This document shows positions 1 to 9,849 of a stretch of 64,000 bases of DNA, piece after piece (position 1 is the stretch's first letter; every line of letters starts with the position of its first letter). The stretch comes from Gillisia sp. Hel_I_86 (GTDB taxonomy: Bacteria; Bacteroidota; Bacteroidia; Flavobacteriales; Flavobacteriaceae): the NCBI RefSeq assembly GCF_007827275.1, contig NZ_VISE01000001.1, positions 1,612,001 to 1,676,000 on the forward strand, written 5' to 3'. The translations under genes were made by a program, and so were the position numbers. Under the pieces are notes generated by a model that had not been told where the DNA came from, did not search any database, and saw nothing but the letters and a program-made list of their open reading frames with translations.

Positions 1-552
1 GTTTCAGATAATAAGATTATTGGACTTATTGCAGGTGGAGATTCTGCTCTAAGAAAAGCAATTGAAAATGCAGAAGACGATGAAAACTTGGCTTGGACGG
101 ATTTGCTAAAATATAAAATTACTGAAAAAGATGTTTTAATTGGTATTGCCGCTTCCGGAACTACTCCCTATGTAATTGGCGGACTCGAAAAAGCCAATAA
201 AAACCATATTATTACTGGATGTATTGTTTGCAACAAAAACAGTCCCTTATCCTTAGCTGCAAAATATCCAATTGAACTAATAGTAGGCCCTGAGTTTCTA
301 ACCGGAAGCACCAGGATGAAAGCAGGTACTGCTCAGAAACTGGTATTAAACATGATTTCTACTGCTGTGATGATTAAATTAGGGAGAGTGAAAGATAATA
401 AAATGGTAAACATGCAATTGTCCAATAAAAAATTAGTGAATCGGGGTGTCCTTATGCTTATGGATGAACTAAATATAGATCAAGCTTTAGCTTCTAAACT
501 TTTAGAAAAACATCAAAGTGTAAAAAATGTTTTAGATAATTATAAAAATTAA
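1..552 (+). CDS. murQ: N-acetylmuramic acid 6-phosphate etherase (5' end cut off by window)
   Basis: Reading frame 1 is open from the first base, so the gene starts outside the window; about 184 C-terminal residues are visible. The segments IIGLIAGGDSALRKAI, GIAASGTTPYVIGGL and LTGSTRMKAGTAQKLVLN are typical of MurQ, a cytoplasmic SIS-fold enzyme that splits the lactyl ether of MurNAc-6-phosphate to give GlcNAc-6-phosphate. It ends one base before the anmK reading frame region, so the two are probably one operon. AnmK makes its substrate, and the NagX-like and GH3 genes downstream belong to the same recycling theme. Assignment is by family motifs read from the translation; the missing N-terminus cannot be judged. 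Confidence 0.93.
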   Translation, partial: VSDNKIIGLIAGGDSALRKAIENAEDDENLAWTDLLKYKITEKDVLIGIAASGTTPYVIGGLEKANKNHIITGCIVCNKNSPLSLAAKYPIELIVGPEFLTGSTRMKAGTAQKLVLNMISTAVMIKLGRVKDNKMVNMQLSNKKLVNRGVLMLMDELNIDQALASKLLEKHQSVKNVLDNYKN

Positions 553-562
553 TTTGTGCTGT

Positions 563-1637
563 ATGATAAATTCTACTAAATATGTCATTGGGGTAATGAG
601 CGGAACCTCATTAGACGGAATTGACATTGTTTATGTAAAAATTAATTATACTGAAAATTATAGTTTCGAAATATTGAATGCTGCGACAATTCCGTATAGC
701 AATGAATGGAAATTAAAGTTAAAAGAAGGTTTTTCATTTATCGGGTGAAAAATTGGTGAAATTAGATGCAGATTATGGGATATTTTTAGCAAATACGATC
801 CTAAACTTTATTAAAGAAAACAGCGTTCAGAAACTTGATTTTATAGCTTCTCATGGTCATACCATTTTCCATAATCCTGCTGAAAATTACACATTCCAAA
901 TTGGGAATGGACCTTATATATCTTCAATTACCGGCATAAAAACAATTTGTAATTTTAGGGTTCAGGATGTGGCTAGGGGTGGACAAGGTGCGCCTCTGGT
1001 TCCTATTGGCGATAAATTGTTGTTTTCTGAATATGATTATTGCTTAAATCTTGGCGGATTTTCAAATATTTCATTCTCTGAGAAGGAGCAACGAATTGCT
1101 TATGATATTTGTCCAGTAAACATTGTCTTGAATCACTATGTTGCACCTTTGAAGATGGAATATGATGACAAAGGAGCACTCGCTTCCACAGGAAACTTAG
1201 ATAAAAATTTACTAGAAGAACTCAATTCTTTGGTATTTTACAGCGATGCTAAACCAAAATCATTAGGATACGAATTTGTAGTTGACACAATTTTTCCAAT
1301 TATTGATAAATGCAATCTTACCATAAGAGATATTCTAAGAACATTTGTAGAGCACGTTGCTATACAAATTTCAAGAAAAATGAATTCAAATTCAGGAAAA
1401 ACAATGTTGGTTACAGGTGGTGGGGCTTTCAATACATTTCTCATGGAAAGGTTACAAGCGTATACAAAAACACAATTGATAATTCCAGAAATTCCAGAAG
1501 AAACCATTATCAATTATAAGGAAGCCTTAGTTTTTGCGCTGCTTGGTTTTTTAAAAGACGAAGGAAAAATCAACTGTTTAAAAAGTGTCACAGGCGCAAG
1601 AAAAAATCATAGCAGTGGGATGATTTTTGAGTTGTGA
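563..1637 (+). pseudogene. anmK: anhydro-N-acetylmuramic acid kinase, frameshifted
   Basis: AnmK opens and phosphorylates 1,6-anhydro-MurNAc released by lytic transglycosylases, feeding MurQ. The N-terminal part (from ATG 563) carries the ATP-binding VIGVMSGTSLDGID motif and stops at 748. The rest resumes in another frame with SHGHTIFHNP, LGGFSNIS and VTGGGAFNTFLMERL and runs to 1637. The break lies in a run of five T at 730-734: with four T the frame reads EGFHLSGEKLVKLDADYG, as expected for the family. All other motifs are intact, so this is either a very recent one-base insertion or a base-calling error in a homopolymer. If real, the recycling route is interrupted at the kinase step. Confidence 0.85.
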
Positions 1638-2066
1638 ATTGTGAATTGCTCTCAAAATTAGTTACTCCTAAACTTTATGGACGGATAGCTGGCCACATTT
1701 TATCTGCAATAACTTCAATTAAATACGACGTTACGTGAGATAAAGTAATTCAACTTAAAACGATAACCAAAAAATAAATATTTTAAGTTTTCTCAATATA
1801 AGGAGACTTCGATTTTTTTATTCTTTTGAGATTAAAAAATATAGTGTTTGTCCGTAAAGTATCCTAAACTGACTAAAATAAGTTCATTCTGAACTTGTTT
1901 CAGAATCTCATAATACTGTATGTGAATATATTAAACAGAGACCCTGAAACCCGCCCGAACGGTACGGGCAGGTAAATTCTGGGTGACGAGATACTATTAG
2001 GACAATAAACGGATATACAAAAAAATATTATTTCATTAGATATTTTAACAATATGATAGACATTCT
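1638..2066. other. intergenic region with one palindromic repeat
   Basis: There is no coding signal in 429 bases. The only structure seen is the palindromic REP-like element at 1883-1990, listed separately. The rest is AT-rich, and a promoter for the acyltransferase gene at 2067 could lie here, but no clear TAnnTTTG box stands out close to the start. Confidence 0.5.
1883..1990. repeat. REP-like palindromic intergenic element
   Basis: The left arm (TTCATTCTGAACTTGTTTCA, then GAATCTCA) is the inverted complement of the right arm around AGAGACCCTGAAAC and ATTCTGGGTGACGA. A second small palindrome (CCCGCCCGAACGGTACGGGC) is nested in the right arm. Short elements of this look are scattered between genes in many flavobacterial genomes. 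No coding capacity. Copy number in this genome cannot be judged from the window. Confidence 0.6.
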
Positions 2067-3188
2067 ATGTTAAACAGGTCACAAAGATATTTAGCCTTAG
2101 ATGTGTTAAGAGGATTAACTATTGCTCTGATGGTTCTAGTTAACAATCCTGGTAGTTGGTCAAATATTTACACCCCTTTCAAACATGCCTCTTGGCAAGG
2201 ATTTACGCCTACAGATCTAGTTTTTCCTACCTTTTTATTTGTAATTGGAAATGCCATGAGCTTTAGTCTTAGAAAATATGAAGAGAAGCCGGAAATGTTT
2301 TTTCTACGAAAAATATTTACAAGAAGTCTACTTATATTTTTTATAGGTCTTTTTATGAGTGCTTTCCCGTTTGTTTATAGAAACGAAGCGGGGGAGTTCA
2401 TTTTTAAAGATCTTACTCAAATACGGATCATGGGAGTGCTACAGAGAATCGCTCTTTGTTATTTAGTGGCCAGTTTAATGCTTCATTATATTAAAATCCA
2501 AGCTACACTTTTAATAAGTATAAATATTTTATTATTCTATTGGTGGATCATGTATAGATTTGGAACACCACCAGATCCTTATAGCTTAGAAGGAAATACA
2601 GCACTAAAATTCGATCTTTTAATATTCCATCCCAATAATCTATGGAAAGGTTTCGGGATAACATTTGACCCTGAAGGCTTGTTAAGTACTTTGCCAGCCG
2701 TTGTAAATGTAGTCGCTATAGCTGGAATTTTCATTCAACGTTCTGGAAATACAATTCCCACCGTATGGAAATTAGTCTTAAGCGGATTGTTATTAGTGAT
2801 CGTCGCAAAATTCTGGGATCTATATTTCCCAATAATTAAAGGAATCTGGACAAGTTCTTATGTGCTATATTCAATAGGTTGGGATCTTCTTCTTATTGCA
2901 GCTTTAATTCTGATTATAGAAATATGGAAATTAAAAAAATGGGGCTATTTCTTTGTGGTTTTTGGAAGAAATCCGCTCTTTATTTTTGTCCTATCAGGCT
3001 TAATAGCAATGCTAATGAGCGTTATTTGGATTGATGGAGGATCAATAAAGCCTTGGATTTATAACAATGCTTTTTTAAGCTGGCTTACTCTCTACGATGC
3101 ATCAATAGCTTTTGCCGTTAGCTTTATGTTGTTCATGTGGATTATTGGCTATATTCTAGACAAAAAAAAGATCTATATAAAAGTTTAA
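2067..3188 (+). CDS. NagX-like membrane acyltransferase (DUF5009 / HGSNAT-type)
   Basis: A 373-residue polytopic membrane protein with about ten hydrophobic segments. The N-terminal RYLALDVLRGLTIALMVLVN and the GFTPTDLVFPTFLFVIGNAMSF segment are characteristic of the heparan-alpha-glucosaminide N-acetyltransferase-like family, which includes NagX of GlcNAc-utilisation loci. Known relatives transfer acetyl groups across the membrane to glucosamine or related sugars; the substrate here is inferred from the neighbours, which all act on peptidoglycan amino sugars. It is followed 43 bases downstream by the GH3 gene on the same strand, so co-transcription is likely. Confidence 0.75.
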   Translation: MLNRSQRYLALDVLRGLTIALMVLVNNPGSWSNIYTPFKHASWQGFTPTDLVFPTFLFVIGNAMSFSLRKYEEKPEMFFLRKIFTRSLLIFFIGLFMSAFPFVYRNEAGEFIFKDLTQIRIMGVLQRIALCYLVASLMLHYIKIQATLLISINILLFYWWIMYRFGTPPDPYSLEGNTALKFDLLIFHPNNLWKGFGITFDPEGLLSTLPAVVNVVAIAGIFIQRSGNTIPTVWKLVLSGLLLVIVAKFWDLYFPIIKGIWTSSYVLYSIGWDLLLIAALILIIEIWKLKKWGYFFVVFGRNPLFIFVLSGLIAMLMSVIWIDGGSIKPWIYNNAFLSWLTLYDASIAFAVSFMLFMWIIGYILDKKKIYIKV

Positions 3189-3231
3189 ATTTTGAAAATC
3201 ATTGGTTTACTTTAATCATAAATTATTAAAT

Positions 3232-6222
3232 ATGAAATTAATCAAATTTTACGCCCCACTCTTCCTCCTCATCAGTATCTGTTCTAATGTTTCTGCGCAG
3301 GAAACTAAGGTAAAATTACCTGAATTTTTAAAATTCACGCACAGCGTTTGGGTAGATTCTCTCATGAAATCACTTACCCCAGAGGAGCGAATTGCCCAAC
3401 TTATTATGGTAGCCGCTTATTCCAATAAGGAAGACGGGCACAGGAAGGAAATTTTAAAACTGATAAAGGATCAAAAAATTGGAGGCTTGATCTTTTTTCA
3501 GGGAGGGCCGGTGAGACAGGTGAAATTGATGAATGAGTATCAGGAAGCATCAAAAGTGCCATTATTGGGTGCCATAGATGCCGAATGGGGGATCGGGATG
3601 CGCTTGGATAGTACCGTGAGTTATCCTTTTCAAATGACTTTGGGAGCAATCCAAAATGATAGCTTGATCCATAAAATGGGTGCTGAGGTGGCAAGGCAGA
3701 TAAAAAGAGTGGGGTTGCACCTAAATTTTGCCCCGGTGGTCGATGTGAACAACAATGCTGCAAATCCCGTAATTAATTATAGATCGTTTGGAGAGAATAA
3801 GATAAAAGTAGCCGAAAAGGGAATTGCCTATATGCTTGGATTGCAGGAAAATGGGGTGCTGCCCACCGCAAAACACTTTCCCGGACATGGAAATACCGAT
3901 ACCGATTCGCATTATGCGCTTCCGCAAATCACCCATTCCAGGGCAAGACTGGACGAAACAGAGCTATATCCTTTTAGGGAAATTATTAAAGCTGGTATTG
4001 GTGGCGTAATGGTGGCACATTTGGATATTCCGGCATTGGATTCCACCGGAGTTCCTTCTACCCTCTCTAAACCGATAATTTCAGGACTTTTAAAGGAAGA
4101 ATTGGGATTTCAGGGATTAATTGTGACCGATGCTATGAACATGAAAGGTGTTACCAAAGATAATTCCCCCGGCATAGTGGATAAAGACGCGATCCTAGCC
4201 GGGAACGATCTCTTGGAATTTACCGAAGATGTTCCCAAAGCGATTCTAGAGATCAAAAAAGCGATCAAAAAAGGTTTGATCCCTCAAAAAGAAATCGATG
4301 CGAGGTGCCGCAAACTATTGGCATTAAAACAATGGGCAGGTTTGAGTACATATCAACCAACTCCCCTAAAAAATATTATTGGGGAGTTGAATACTCCAAC
4401 GGCAGATTTATTAAATAGAAACCTGACGGAAGCATCTTTAACCGTATTAAAAAACAAAGGCGGGCTATTGCCATTAAAAAATTTAGAAAGCCTTAAAATC
4501 GCCAATATTTCTGTGGGGAAAGAAAAGAAAACCACTTTTCAAGAATCCCTGGAATTATATACAGAAATCCATCATTTCAATATTTCAAACACGCAAGATC
4601 CTAAAGTTTTGGATAGTCTTAAAATTGAATTCGAAGCCTATAATCTGCTAATTATAGGAATTCATGACGACAGTAAATACCCTCGGAACAATTTAAAGAT
4701 TTCAACAGAAATTCAATCCTTTCTAAAAACACTTTCAGAAGAAAAAAACTCGATTCTCACCTACTTTAAAAATCCATACTCATTAGAAAACCTTGAGTTT
4801 ACCGAAAACACCAAGGCTATAATTTTGACTTATCAGGATAGTGATAATTCTGAAGATCTAGCCGCACAATTGATCTTTGGAGGGGTAGGAGCCAATGGGA
4901 AATTGCCGGTAAGTGTTGGGAATAAGTTTAAAGAAGGTGATGGACTGGAAGTAGAGGGAGGAATCCGGTTTAAATATACGCTACCGGAAGATGCAGGAAT
5001 GGATTCGGAATTGTTGAACCGAAAAATAGATTCCTTGATGCAACAGGCAATGGAGCTAAAAGCCATCCCGGGCGGGCAGATTTTGGTGGCAAAAGATCAA
5101 AAAGTGGTTTTTCACAAGGCCTATGGTTTCCAAAGTTATTCGGACACCACAAAAGTGAAATTGGACGATCTTTACGACCTGGCATCGGTTACAAAGATCT
5201 CCTCGGCATTGCCTGCACTTATGAAATTAAAAGACGAAGGCAAATTCGATTTAAATGCAGGAATAGATACTTATTTGCCTTATTTCAGAAATTCCAATAA
5301 AGCCGGGGTTCCTTTCAGGCAGATTTTGGCCCATCAAGCTAGATTTAAGGCTTGGATCCCTTATTGGAAAACCATGTCAAGAAAAAATGGCACCTACAAA
5401 TGGAAGACTATAAAAAGGGATTCTTCAGCTAGGTTTCCTATGAAGATTTCAGAAAACATGTGGCTTTACAAGGACTATAAAAAAGAGATCTTAAAACAGA
5501 TCAAAAAATCTGAATTGGAGAACGAACAGAAATATCTCTATTCGGGTTTGGCCTTTTATCTACTTCCGGATATTGTTGCAAACATTGCCCAAGAAGACTT
5601 TCAGCACTATATAGGGGATAGTTTTTATAAGCCTTTAGGAGCTTCTACGCTTACTTATAATCCTCTTGCCCGCTTTTCTATTTCCAGAATTGCTCCCACA
5701 GAGAACGATTATTTCTTTAGAAAAACGGAAATTCACGGGACTGTACATGATGAAGGCGCCATCCTTATGAACGGGGTTTCAAGTAATGCGGGATTGTTTG
5801 CAAGTGCCAATGATCTTGCAAAATTGATGCAGCTGTATTTGAACAAAGGAATTTATGGAGGAGAAAGGTTTATTTTAGAAGAAACAGTTGAAGAATTTAC
5901 TAAATACCAGTTTTTGGAAAATGGAAATCGAAGAGGGCTGGGTTTTGATAAACCATCTTTGGGAGAGCGAATTATTAATGGAAACACGGCCATTTCCGCC
6001 AGCGATGCCAGTTATGGACATACCGGATATACGGGCCCCATGGTGTGGATGGATCCGGAAAAGGGGCTATTGTATGTCTTTCTGGCCAATCGGGTGCTGC
6101 CCACCAGGGAGAATACGTTATTGTATAAATTAAATACGCGCACCAAGATTCAGCAAGTGCTTTATGACTCCCTTAAAAAATTAGATTTTGCAACAAGTTC
6201 TTTAAAATCAAGGTTTGAATAA
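3232..6222 (+). CDS. two-domain secreted GH3 beta-N-acetylhexosaminidase + serine hydrolase
   Basis: The start is set at ATG 3232 because a clear signal peptide begins there (MKLIKFYAPLFLLISICSNV, cut near SAQ); an upstream TTG in frame adds only unconvincing residues. Residues ~40-390 form a GH3 barrel of NagZ type with KHFPGHGNTDTDSH (catalytic His/Asp loop, ~213) and the nucleophile Asp in VTDAMNMKG (~300). A second part from ~600 is a beta-lactamase-fold domain with SVTK (SxxK, ~652) and YSG. The protein (996 residues) is about twice the length of NagZ. It probably acts in the periplasm, removing GlcNAc from muropeptides while the second domain acts on the peptide or is a carboxypeptidase or esterase; that second role is inference. 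Confidence 0.85.
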   Translation: MKLIKFYAPLFLLISICSNVSAQETKVKLPEFLKFTHSVWVDSLMKSLTPEERIAQLIMVAAYSNKEDGHRKEILKLIKDQKIGGLIFFQGGPVRQVKLMNEYQEASKVPLLGAIDAEWGIGMRLDSTVSYPFQMTLGAIQNDSLIHKMGAEVARQIKRVGLHLNFAPVVDVNNNAANPVINYRSFGENKIKVAEKGIAYMLGLQENGVLPTAKHFPGHGNTDTDSHYALPQITHSRARLDETELYPFREIIKAGIGGVMVAHLDIPALDSTGVPSTLSKPIISGLLKEELGFQGLIVTDAMNMKGVTKDNSPGIVDKDAILAGNDLLEFTEDVPKAILEIKKAIKKGLIPQKEIDARCRKLLALKQWAGLSTYQPTPLKNIIGELNTPTADLLNRNLTEASLTVLKNKGGLLPLKNLESLKIANISVGKEKKTTFQESLELYTEIHHFNISNTQDPKVLDSLKIEFEAYNLLIIGIHDDSKYPRNNLKISTEIQSFLKTLSEEKNSILTYFKNPYSLENLEFTENTKAIILTYQDSDNSEDLAAQLIFGGVGANGKLPVSVGNKFKEGDGLEVEGGIRFKYTLPEDAGMDSELLNRKIDSLMQQAMELKAIPGGQILVAKDQKVVFHKAYGFQSYSDTTKVKLDDLYDLASVTKISSALPALMKLKDEGKFDLNAGIDTYLPYFRNSNKAGVPFRQILAHQARFKAWIPYWKTMSRKNGTYKWKTIKRDSSARFPMKISENMWLYKDYKKEILKQIKKSELENEQKYLYSGLAFYLLPDIVANIAQEDFQHYIGDSFYKPLGASTLTYNPLARFSISRIAPTENDYFFRKTEIHGTVHDEGAILMNGVSSNAGLFASANDLAKLMQLYLNKGIYGGERFILEETVEEFTKYQFLENGNRRGLGFDKPSLGERIINGNTAISASDASYGHTGYTGPMVWMDPEKGLLYVFLANRVLPTRENTLLYKLNTRTKIQQVLYDSLKKLDFATSSLKSRFE

Positions 6223-6321
6223 GGCGAAATCTAATTATAAATCGGTTTGTATTTTAAATGAAATGTTATATTTGCTTATATATTCAACATAATCCTCAAA
6301 GAAATCCATCAAAATTTAAGA

Positions 6322-8757
6322 ATGAAAAATTTTTATTTTACCGCTCTTCTTTGTTTGATCCCCCTACTATCATTCACAAGTTACTCCCAAAATTCCATAA
6401 AAGGAATTATAATGGACGAACAACAAAACCCTGTTCCATTTGCCAATGTGATCCTGCTACAGGCCACAGATTCCACCACGGTTTATAAAGGCGCCGTCTC
6501 TAATGAAGACGGAAGTTTTTTACTGGAAGATGTAGAAGGGAACACCTATGTCTTGGAAGTTAGATTTGTGGGTTACGAGAATTATTTAAAGCAAATTGAG
6601 GTTAAGGGAAATGTCAATCTCAACAAAATTGTTTTGATCGAAACGGCTTCCGGACTGGGTGAAGTCACCATAAATGCAAAAAGGCCAACGGTTTCAAAAA
6701 GTATAGACCGGATCACCTTTAATGTGGAAAATTCGGTGCTTTCCTCTGGGAATTCCTACGAGATCTTAAAACGAACTCCAGGTGTTATTGTGAGCCAAGG
6801 GCAACTGCTTATAAAAAATAGGCCGGCAGATGTTTATATAAACGACAAGAAAGTTTATTTAACCGCACAGGAACTTCAGCAATTATTGGAAGGCTTTTCC
6901 GGAGAGAACGTGAAATCTGTGGAAGTGATCACAAATCCGCCTGCAAAATACAATGCTGAAGGAGGATCTATATTGAATATAATTACCTCCAAAAACTTAT
7001 CTGTAGGTTATAAAGGAAGTATAAATGCATCCAACACCCTAGCAATAAAACCGAAATATTCTGTTGGAACCAGTCAATATTACAAAACCGATTGGCTAAA
7101 TGCTTTTGCGAGTTATAATTACAATTCGAGGATAGATGTGAAGCAAGACCTAGGAGAAATCAACTATTTTGATCCTGCCGGGAATGTGGTTTCCAGATGG
7201 GACGATGAATTTAATAAAGAAACCCAAAGAGAATCCCATAGTTTAAGTACTATTTTGGATTTTACGCTTTCAGAAAAAAGCCTCCTCAGCTTAAGTGCCA
7301 ATATTTTACTAACGCCAAAGTCAGATTCTGATATCGATGGAAGAACAGAGATCTTTAATGCGCAAAGGCAACTGGATTCCTTGTACACAACAGACAGTAG
7401 GCTGGAGAACAATCGTGATAACTTCTTGTTCAATGCAAACTATTCCACAAGTTTGGGAGAGAACGGGAGCACTTTCTCAGCTCAAGCCAACTATATAAAA
7501 TATAACGATGATCAAACTCAAGATCTAATGACCCAATATTTTTCCAGTGCCGGAAATTTATTGAACGATAATTCTTTTTACACGGTTGCCAATCAGAATA
7601 CCGATATCTATACCGGTCAGTTGGATTTTACTTCAACAATTGGCAAAGTTGCTTCTGAATATGGAGCTAAATATTCTGGGATAGATTCCAGGAGCGGATT
7701 GGACTTTTTTGATACCAATTCTGGTTCCAGGCAATTTGTAAACTCCCTTTCAGATGAATTTGATTATAATGAAAACATCTTCGCAGGTTATGTAAGTTTA
7801 TCTAAAGACTGGGATTCCTGGAGTATCAAGGCCGGCTTGCGTGGGGAATACACAGATATTCAAGGGCAATCCAATTCCTTGGGAATAGTAAATACGCAAG
7901 AGTATTTTGAATTGTTCCCAACATTTTATTTGATGCATATGGTGGGTGAAAATCACTCATTTGGATTGGACTATAGCCGAAGGATCACAAGGCCGAGATT
8001 TCAGAGCTTAAATCCTTATAGATATTTCCTGAACGAGAATAATTTTCAATTAGGAAACCCTAATCTACAGCCGGGAATCGCGAATAAAATCAGTTTGAAC
8101 TATACGTTTAAAAACAAATTGTCTTTTGACCTTTATTGGGATAGAACAGATAATGCCAATGCTGTATTGCCTTTTCAGAACAACCAGAACAGAACTTTAA
8201 GATCTGTTACAGATAATTTGAGGTACGACCAACAGTTCAGCTTGGATGTTTCATATTACGATTATGTGAAGGATTGGTGGTTTGTAGATTTATATGCTTC
8301 GGTTTTTAAACTGGAAAATGAATTTATAGCCTATGAAAGCAATAATCAAATTGTTCAAAATGAAACCACAAGTATTTATTTAAGCGCGTCCAATTATTTA
8401 ACCATTTCTAAGGATGGTACTTTTTCAGGTAATATAACAGCAACCTATTCCCCAGATTTTATAGCGGGATCTTACGATTTTGAAGAACCGCAATACGGAG
8501 TTTCATTTGGCTTGAGAAAAACCTTTTTTAATGATAGGTTAAGCGCAACGGTGAATGTAGAAGACCTTTTTGATACCTACAATATTCCTTTACGTTCCAA
8601 CTACTTAAATCAGGATAATTCGTTTTTTGCAAAGCCAGAGTCCAGAAGCATTCGATTTGGAGTCTTGTACAAGTTTGGAAACTTTAAATTGCGTGATAAT
8701 CAGCGCGCCATGGATGCCGAAGAAAAAGAGCGGTTAGAAGCACAAAAGATGATGTAG
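6322..8757 (+). CDS. outer-membrane beta-barrel protein with CarboxypepD_reg-like domain (TonB-receptor-like)
   Basis: An 811-residue protein with a signal peptide (MKNFYFTALLCLIPLLSFTS...YSQ). Residues ~22-105 form a CarboxypepD_reg-like beta-sandwich (GIIMDEQQNPVPFANVILL, then VGYENYLKQIEVKG). A plug-like domain follows (~120-225, ILKRTPGVIVSQGQLLIKNR, VEVITNPPAKYNAEGG), then a large barrel of the family-3 outer-membrane beta-barrel type. It ends with a charged tail rather than a clear barrel-terminal aromatic residue. Such proteins import or bind ligands at the outer membrane; the ligand is unknown. It sits 99 bases after the GH3 gene on the same strand, so uptake of a sugar or muropeptide is possible but not shown. 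Confidence 0.85.
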   Translation: MKNFYFTALLCLIPLLSFTSYSQNSIKGIIMDEQQNPVPFANVILLQATDSTTVYKGAVSNEDGSFLLEDVEGNTYVLEVRFVGYENYLKQIEVKGNVNLNKIVLIETASGLGEVTINAKRPTVSKSIDRITFNVENSVLSSGNSYEILKRTPGVIVSQGQLLIKNRPADVYINDKKVYLTAQELQQLLEGFSGENVKSVEVITNPPAKYNAEGGSILNIITSKNLSVGYKGSINASNTLAIKPKYSVGTSQYYKTDWLNAFASYNYNSRIDVKQDLGEINYFDPAGNVVSRWDDEFNKETQRESHSLSTILDFTLSEKSLLSLSANILLTPKSDSDIDGRTEIFNAQRQLDSLYTTDSRLENNRDNFLFNANYSTSLGENGSTFSAQANYIKYNDDQTQDLMTQYFSSAGNLLNDNSFYTVANQNTDIYTGQLDFTSTIGKVASEYGAKYSGIDSRSGLDFFDTNSGSRQFVNSLSDEFDYNENIFAGYVSLSKDWDSWSIKAGLRGEYTDIQGQSNSLGIVNTQEYFELFPTFYLMHMVGENHSFGLDYSRRITRPRFQSLNPYRYFLNENNFQLGNPNLQPGIANKISLNYTFKNKLSFDLYWDRTDNANAVLPFQNNQNRTLRSVTDNLRYDQQFSLDVSYYDYVKDWWFVDLYASVFKLENEFIAYESNNQIVQNETTSIYLSASNYLTISKDGTFSGNITATYSPDFIAGSYDFEEPQYGVSFGLRKTFFNDRLSATVNVEDLFDTYNIPLRSNYLNQDNSFFAKPESRSIRFGVLYKFGNFKLRDNQRAMDAEEKERLEAQKMM

Positions 8758-8856
8758 AAATTCTTTTTTCTGAAAAGACATTCTTCTCCTTCATTTTATA
8801 ATAATCAGCAAACTCGATCTAATTTCTTAATTTTGCACAACTTAAAATAAATAGAA

Positions 8857-9849
8857 GTGTCAAAAATTGGAAATATAGATGTAGGAGAGTTTCCGTTGTT
8901 GCTTGCTCCAATGGAAGATGTGAGTGATCCCCCTTTTCGTGCGTTGTGCAAAGAGCAGGGGGCAGATGTGGTATATACCGAATTCATTTCTTCGGAAGGG
9001 CTTATTCGCGATGCCGCGAAGAGCATGATGAAGTTGGATATCTACGAAAAAGAACGCCCAGTTGGGATCCAGATCTTTGGTGCCAACTTGGAATCTATGC
9101 TCCAGTCTGTAGAAATCGTGGAGAAATCCAGTCCGGATATTATAGATATTAATTTTGGGTGCCCTGTAAAAAAAGTGGTTTCCAAAGGTGCCGGGGCAGG
9201 GATTTTAAAAGATATAGATTTAATGGTTTCCCTTACCAAAGCCATGGTGGAGCATACGAATCTTCCTGTTACTGTAAAAACCCGCTTGGGTTGGGACACC
9301 AATTCCATTAAAATCGTGGAGGTTGCAGAGCGTTTGCAAGACGTGGGTTGTGCAGCTATTTCCATTCATGGGCGTACCAGGGTACAGATGTACAAAGGGA
9401 ATGCAGATTGGGCTCCAATTGCCAAAGTGAAAGAGAATTCGAGAATGCATATTCCGGTATTTGGAAATGGAGACGTGGATACTCCGGAAAAAGCGATGGA
9501 AATGCGCGATAAATACGGTTTGGATGGCGCGATGATCGGGAGGGCAAGTATTGGTTATCCGTGGTTCTTTAGGGAAGTAAAACATTTCTTTGAAACAGGA
9601 ACTCATTTAGATCCTCCAACTTTGGAAGAACGTGTGGATGCTGCAAGACGTCATTTGCAAATGGCGATTGATTGGAAAGGTGAAAAGCTAGGAGTTTTTG
9701 AAACCAGAAGACACTATACCAATTATTTCAAGGGTATTCCGCACTTTAAGGAATTCCGCATGAAAATGGTGACCAGTGATGATGCTGTAGATGTTTTTGC
9801 TGCTTTTGAGGAGGTGGAAAGGGAATTTTCCGGATTTGAATTCGCTTAA
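8857..9849 (+). CDS. dusB: tRNA-dihydrouridine synthase B
   Basis: A 330-residue FMN enzyme that reduces uridines in the tRNA D-loop. It shows LLAPMEDVSDPPFRALC at the N-terminus, INFGCPVKKVVSKGAGAGIL with the conserved catalytic Cys, and the FMN-binding stretch GNGDVDTPEKA...GAMIGRASIGYPWFF. The start is GTG at 8857; an upstream ATG in frame is lacking. Its last bases overlap the end of the convergent permease gene by four bases. Length is normal for the family. Confidence 0.95.
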   Translation: MSKIGNIDVGEFPLLLAPMEDVSDPPFRALCKEQGADVVYTEFISSEGLIRDAAKSMMKLDIYEKERPVGIQIFGANLESMLQSVEIVEKSSPDIIDINFGCPVKKVVSKGAGAGILKDIDLMVSLTKAMVEHTNLPVTVKTRLGWDTNSIKIVEVAERLQDVGCAAISIHGRTRVQMYKGNADWAPIAKVKENSRMHIPVFGNGDVDTPEKAMEMRDKYGLDGAMIGRASIGYPWFFREVKHFFETGTHLDPPTLEERVDAARRHLQMAIDWKGEKLGVFETRRHYTNYFKGIPHFKEFRMKMVTSDDAVDVFAAFEEVEREFSGFEFA

